In this document: positions 60,108 through 64,000 of the stretch, piece after piece
Layout: every line of letters begins with the position of its first letter
How positions within the stretch are numbered: the first letter of the stretch is position 1
DNA from: Neisseria subflava
GTDB taxonomy: Bacteria; Pseudomonadota; Gammaproteobacteria; Burkholderiales; Neisseriaceae
NCBI RefSeq assembly: GCF_024205705.1
Contig: NZ_CP073115.1
Location: 1,488,001 to 1,552,000, forward strand
Length of the DNA: 64,000 bases
Direction: 5' to 3'
Position numbers and translations under genes: made by a program
The notes under the pieces: generated by a model
Database searches by the model: none
What the model was told of the DNA's origin: nothing
What the model saw: the letters and a program-made list of their open reading frames with translations, nothing else

Positions 60108-61199
60108 ATGTCCCACATCTCCACCATCCCTGAAATCCTAGCAGACATCAAAGCCGGCAAAATGGTCATCATCACTGATGCCGAAGACCGCGAAAACGAA
60201 GGCGACTTGCTGATGGCCGCCCAATTCGTTACCCCCGAAGCCATCAACTTTATGATCAAAAACGCACGCGGCCTGGTCTGCCTGCCGATGGACGGCGAAA
60301 TGGTCGGAAAACTCGGCCTGCCCATGATGACCCAGAAAAACGGCGCGCAATACGGCACCAACTTTACCGTCTCCATCGAAGCCGCCCATGGCATCACCAC
60401 CGGCATTTCCGCCGCCGACCGCGCCCTGACCATTCAAACCGCCGTTTCCCCATCCGCCAAACCCGAAGACATCGTCCAACCCGGCCACATCTTCCCACTG
60501 CGCGCCCAAAAAGGCGGCGTACTCGTCCGCGCCGGACACACCGAAGCCGGCGTCGATCTGGCACAAATGAACGGCCTGATTCCTGCCGCCGTCATCTGCG
60601 AAATCATCAACGACGACGGCACCATGGCGCGTATGCCCGAACTGATGAAGTTTGCCGAAGAACATAATCTCAAAATCGGCACCATTACCGACCTCATCGA
60701 ATACCGCAGCCGTACCGAAAGCCTGCTCGAAGACATGGGCAACTCACCCGTACAAACCCCATGGGGCGAGTTCCAACAACACGTTTACGTCGACAAACTC
60801 TCCGGCGAAACCCACCTCGCCCTCGTCAAAGGCACACCTTCCGCCGACGAAGAAACCCTCGTCCGCGTCCACGAGCCCTTCAGCGTGATGGACTTCATCC
60901 AAGCCAATCCGCGCCATTCATGGTCACTGCCTAAAGCCCTTGAGCGCATCCAACAAGCCGAAAGCGGCGTAGTCATCCTCCTGCACCGTACCGAAGACGG
61001 CGCCACCCTGCTCGACCGCACCCTGCCCAAAGGCGCAAACCAAGCCTACAAATGGGACAGCAAAAGCTACGGCATAGGCGCACAAATCCTCGCCGGCCTC
61101 AACGTCAAAAAACTGCGCGTCCTCGGCCAGCCGTCATCCTTCACCGGCCTCACCGGCTTCGGCCTCGAAGTCGTCGGCTTTGAAGAAGCTGAAAAATAA
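60108..61199 (+). CDS. ribB: 3,4-dihydroxy-2-butanone 4-phosphate synthase with RibA-like C-terminus (363 aa)
   Basis: Makes the four-carbon unit of riboflavin from ribulose-5-phosphate. The RibB domain (about 1-205) has DAEDRENEGDLLMAAQF near 20-36, and RAGHTEAGVDLA near 145-156. The C-terminal domain (about 210-360) resembles GTP cyclohydrolase II, but the zinc-binding cysteines and the GxxRCDC motif are absent: the matching region reads VRVHEPFSVMDFIQANPRHS. It is thus the RibBX type with an inactive RibA half. MSHISTIPEIL is the family start; see the preceding entry for the open frame upstream. Confidence 0.92.
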   Translation: MSHISTIPEILADIKAGKMVIITDAEDRENEGDLLMAAQFVTPEAINFMIKNARGLVCLPMDGEMVGKLGLPMMTQKNGAQYGTNFTVSIEAAHGITTGISAADRALTIQTAVSPSAKPEDIVQPGHIFPLRAQKGGVLVRAGHTEAGVDLAQMNGLIPAAVICEIINDDGTMARMPELMKFAEEHNLKIGTITDLIEYRSRTESLLEDMGNSPVQTPWGEFQQHVYVDKLSGETHLALVKGTPSADEETLVRVHEPFSVMDFIQANPRHSWSLPKALERIQQAESGVVILLHRTEDGATLLDRTLPKGANQAYKWDSKSYGIGAQILAGLNVKKLRVLGQPSSFTGLTGFGLEVVGFEEAEK

Positions 61200-61232
61200 T
61201 CTTGCTTGATTAACTCTCAAAGCAAATGAAAC

Positions 61233-61267
61233 AAAAGGCCGTCTGAAAGTTTTCAGACGGCCTTTTC
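61233..61267 (+). terminator. DUS-pair terminator of ribB
   Basis: AAAAGGCCGTCTGAAA and TTTCAGACGGCCTTTT. Confidence 0.85.
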
Positions 61268-61336
61268 ATATCTCTATTTATCTGAATATGATCCAAATAA
61301 AATTATGATAAAAACGACTATTTATTAGATTATTTC

Positions 61337-61355
61337 AATAATGATAAACATAATC
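61337..61355 (+). promoter_or_regulatory. Fur box upstream of the TonB-dependent receptor
   Basis: AATAATGATAAACATAATC matches 16 of 19 positions of the Fur consensus GATAATGATAATCATTATC. It lies about 100 bases before the receptor start in very A/T-rich DNA. Confidence 0.65.
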
Positions 61356-61453
61356 AATTATTAGATAACTGTTAATAATATTTAAAAATTTTATGTTTTT
61401 TATATAAAAGAGTATTTTAACCCCTTATATTAAGTTCTTAACAAAGAGAAACT

Positions 61454-64000
61454 ATGTCTGCTTTTACCCCCAAACCCAAAATAATCATTCTCAGCCTTGC
61501 CAGCGCATTCAGCACATTAACCGTTGCTAATATCATCGAAACCTCAGCCCAACCCGAACAATACCAAGAATTGGATACCGTTGTTGTCAGTGGCAAACGT
61601 ACCAACGACCAAAAAGGCGCGGACGACGTATATTACAAAAACGTCTCCAACTCCTATGTCGGTAAAGAATACCTCGAACGCTACCGCGTCCAATCCGCCG
61701 GCGACGTACTCAAAGGCTTAAACGGCGTGTACAACATGAACACCCGCACCGCCGGTGGCGCGATTACGCCCAATATACGCGGCATCACCGGCAAGGGCCG
61801 TATCCCCGTAACACTGGACGGCACGGAGCAAACGGTCGATGTCTGGCTCAACAACTACGGCGTGGGCGACCGCAACTATCTCGACCCCGCCCTGTTCCGC
61901 AGCATCGCGGTGGAAAAAAGCCCCGCCCTCACGCGCGGCGTGAAATCGGGCGTGGGCGGCGCGATGTCCATCCGTACCATCGAACCCGCCGACATCATCC
62001 CAGAAGGGAGAAACTGGGGGATCGAAGTCAAAACCGAGTTTTCCGGCAACACCGTAGCGCAGAAAAACGACTTGCGCCCATTCTTAGGCCGCGACTACCG
62101 CACCCTCTCTCCCATAGGCGCGACGGCGGACGGCACACCGGGTATGGCGGACGTGCTGACCGGCTATACCGGCAAACCCTCCCCCACCGCCCTGTTGTTG
62201 GACGAAGGCATAGCCGACACGAAATTCTCGGGCGGCAAAAGCCACACCAACTTCAAAGACGACAGGCAGCTGATGCTGTCCGCCGCCTTTAAAACCGACA
62301 TTACAGACGGCCTTGCCGCATACAGCCACCGTCAAAAGGGCAACTACTACGCGGGCAAACGTGGCTATCAAAGCTACCTCAACAACCCCATTTACGGTGC
62401 GGATGCCTGTTACGACCAGTATCCCGATAAATCGCAACGGGAAAAAGACATACTCTGCAAATCTTCCGCCAGCCTGGTGCCGAATATGGCCATCCTGTTC
62501 AGGCCGGGCGAAGAAATCATGAACAGCCACACCGACACCAAAACCCTGCTGCTGAAAAATAACTGGTATCTGCCGGGCAATCAGAAAATCAGCCTGCAAT
62601 ATATGGACAACAAAATCGGCTTCGGTGAAATCAACCCCCTGATAACGGCATGGATACTCGGTTTCAGCGAACAATCCCTAAATGACCCCGCGCAGCAGGC
62701 ACCAGGGATAGGGACGAAAATCGACAGTAAAACCTACAAAATCGGCTACGAATGGAAGCCGCAGGACAACAAGTGGATAGATTTTCAGGCCGATATGTGG
62801 CGGGTGAAGACCGACAGCAACCGCCATCAGAGCGGCGGCCCCGTCGTCGGCGTAACCACGCCCGACATGGACTACGATATCTGGTACTGGTGCAACATAC
62901 GCAAACGGCAGTCTCCCGGTCTTAGAACGGAAAGCTGCGAAGACGCGATGACGTGGAACGCCTACGGTTCGGCACGAACCCATGAAGAAGTGCTGCGCAT
63001 GATAGAAGACACGCCCGACAAAATCGCCCGCAGGCTGGCCCAGTACGATGAAAACAACCGTGCGATTACCGACCGCTGGATGGGGCATACGGGCGGCTAC
63101 TACGCCATTACGCCCGCCGATAAAAATGTGATGACCGACCAGACCAACCATCTGGGCAGGCTGATGAACCTGGCCGAACTGAAGCAAAAGCTGAATCAGG
63201 AACGCTACTACATCGAACATCCCGACCGCATCATCATTCCCGGCGCGCGGCAGCGTACCGACGTCGTCCGCAACGGCTTCAACCTCAGCAACCGCTTCCG
63301 CCTTTCCGACAAACTCAGCCTCACCCTTGCCGCCGACTACCAGCGCGAAACGCTGGAAGAACGCACCGACATCGCTAACAGCGCCGACCTGATGAACACG
63401 TTCGGCGTACTGACCCGCATGGCGGCCTTGGGCGGCCCGCAGTCAGCGAAAAAGCGCGAATGGGGCGCGAACCTGGTCTTCGACTGGAAACCGACTTCCC
63501 GCCTGAACATACAGGCGGGCGTGCGCTATCAGAACTTTAAAGGACGCAATATCGAACTGGCGCGGCAGCGTGCCGCACGCAACCCTTGGTATCAGTACGG
63601 CCTGGGTTCGGACAGCTATGTTACCGGCCTGATGATGCCTTATTACGAATTGGCGGATGAAGAAGATATTGCCAGCCAGCGGCGGATGGAGCAGCTTTAT
63701 GACCCTGATAGAATCGGGGGACAGGTTGAAGAATATCAAAGGCTCAACCGCCGCTTTAAGGAAAAAAACGGCTATGACTACCGTCCGGGCGATACATTCG
63801 TCTCGGGAACACGGCTTTACAGCAAAGCTGACGGCAGCCTGTTTCAAAGTTACCAAGCGGATAAAAACAACGGTGTACTCTACGTCCTGCGCCGCAAGCA
63901 AATTATCCCAATGGTCGCAGGCAAATTTGATCACGGCAAAGTGCAGATTACGCCGGAAATGTACCGCGAAAGGGTAAACAATCCGCAGGGAAAAAGCGGC
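61454..64000 (+). CDS. TonB-dependent receptor (TdfG-like), 5' part
   Basis: The frame stays open to the end of the window: 849 residues of a larger outer-membrane receptor. A hydrophobic signal (KIIILSLASAFSTLTVA) is followed by TonB box LDTVVVSG near 41-48, plug motifs (VQSAGDVLKGLNGVYN; NIRGITGKGRIPVTLDGTEQ, read in parts) and a long barrel with large loops. The size and plug resemble the neisserial TdfG/HasR-like receptors, which act on haem or other host iron sources; this identification is moderate. AAAGAGAA lies before the ATG. A Fur box lies upstream, which suggests iron repression. Confidence 0.75.
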   Translation, partial: MSAFTPKPKIIILSLASAFSTLTVANIIETSAQPEQYQELDTVVVSGKRTNDQKGADDVYYKNVSNSYVGKEYLERYRVQSAGDVLKGLNGVYNMNTRTAGGAITPNIRGITGKGRIPVTLDGTEQTVDVWLNNYGVGDRNYLDPALFRSIAVEKSPALTRGVKSGVGGAMSIRTIEPADIIPEGRNWGIEVKTEFSGNTVAQKNDLRPFLGRDYRTLSPIGATADGTPGMADVLTGYTGKPSPTALLLDEGIADTKFSGGKSHTNFKDDRQLMLSAAFKTDITDGLAAYSHRQKGNYYAGKRGYQSYLNNPIYGADACYDQYPDKSQREKDILCKSSASLVPNMAILFRPGEEIMNSHTDTKTLLLKNNWYLPGNQKISLQYMDNKIGFGEINPLITAWILGFSEQSLNDPAQQAPGIGTKIDSKTYKIGYEWKPQDNKWIDFQADMWRVKTDSNRHQSGGPVVGVTTPDMDYDIWYWCNIRKRQSPGLRTESCEDAMTWNAYGSARTHEEVLRMIEDTPDKIARRLAQYDENNRAITDRWMGHTGGYYAITPADKNVMTDQTNHLGRLMNLAELKQKLNQERYYIEHPDRIIIPGARQRTDVVRNGFNLSNRFRLSDKLSLTLAADYQRETLEERTDIANSADLMNTFGVLTRMAALGGPQSAKKREWGANLVFDWKPTSRLNIQAGVRYQNFKGRNIELARQRAARNPWYQYGLGSDSYVTGLMMPYYELADEEDIASQRRMEQLYDPDRIGGQVEEYQRLNRRFKEKNGYDYRPGDTFVSGTRLYSKADGSLFQSYQADKNNGVLYVLRRKQIIPMVAGKFDHGKVQITPEMYRERVNNPQGKSG

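Noticed and set aside
1..64000. CRISPR arrays, Correia elements and prophage blocks
   Set aside because: No regularly spaced repeats, no Correia-type ends and no run of phage structural genes seen. The many short repeats are uptake sequences.

Overview
The window is chromosomal DNA from a Neisseria species. The AG-type DNA uptake sequence (AGGCCGTCTGAA) recurs dozens of times, usually as inverted pairs that double as terminators, and the gene content (TdfH-type TonB receptor, LOS heptose/KDO genes, Zur, PilZ) is neisserial. AG-DUS prevails over the AT-DUS of meningococcus and gonococcus. That points to a commensal of the N. subflava/flavescens type, but the species is inferred and not proven.

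Layout. 1-2.8 kb: the 3' end of clpA, a cluster of very small genes and a complete IS5-family element. 2.8-8.5 kb: tkt, the cbb3-oxidase maturation genes ccoG-fixH, and pgsA, whose frame is open into an upstream HExxH protein. 8.6-9.3 kb: a tRNA array (four Gly-GCC, Cys, an aberrant Cys-like tRNA, Leu-TAA), then an IS remnant. 10-17 kb, minus strand: hldD, hldA, pyrF, adk, kdsB, a frameshifted Trm112-like gene, a DUF2059 protein and lpxK, mostly LOS-core and lipid A supply. 17-25.7 kb: xseA, pssA, two TauE/SafE-type membrane proteins, yejE-yejB permeases, a zur/COG0523 pair and an SDR. 25.8-31 kb: lipoprotein cytochrome c', the zinc receptor tdfH and ackA. 31-39 kb: ccoS, an LplT-like transporter, holB-pilZ-tatD, an acyl-CoA/ACP ligase, yejF and trxA. 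39-47 kb: upp, grxD, proBA, suhB, trmJ and an RsmB-type methyltransferase. 47.5-52.3 kb: a three-gene type I secretion system of LapEBC type. 52.4-53.8 kb: a strikingly A/T-rich AbiC-like gene. 53.9-57.1 kb: the rtcB-prfH RNA-repair/ribosome-rescue pair behind a short leader ORF, and pheA. 57.3-61.2 kb: tsaE-amiC, a DUF4230 protein, and ribB preceded in frame by a helix-turn-helix module. 61.4-64 kb: the 5' part of a large TonB-dependent receptor behind a strong Fur-box match.

Themes. Envelope biogenesis (hldA/D, kdsB, lpxK, pgsA, pssA, amiC) and metal uptake with its regulation (zur, COG0523, tdfH, Fur-box receptor) dominate the housekeeping part. The most unusual parts are the rtcB-prfH operon with a candidate leader-peptide control region, the AbiC-like A/T-rich insert next to it, the HTH-RibB reading frame with dyad operators over its own promoter, the aberrant Cys-like tRNA, and a pair of DnaA-box-bearing direct repeats upstream of holB.
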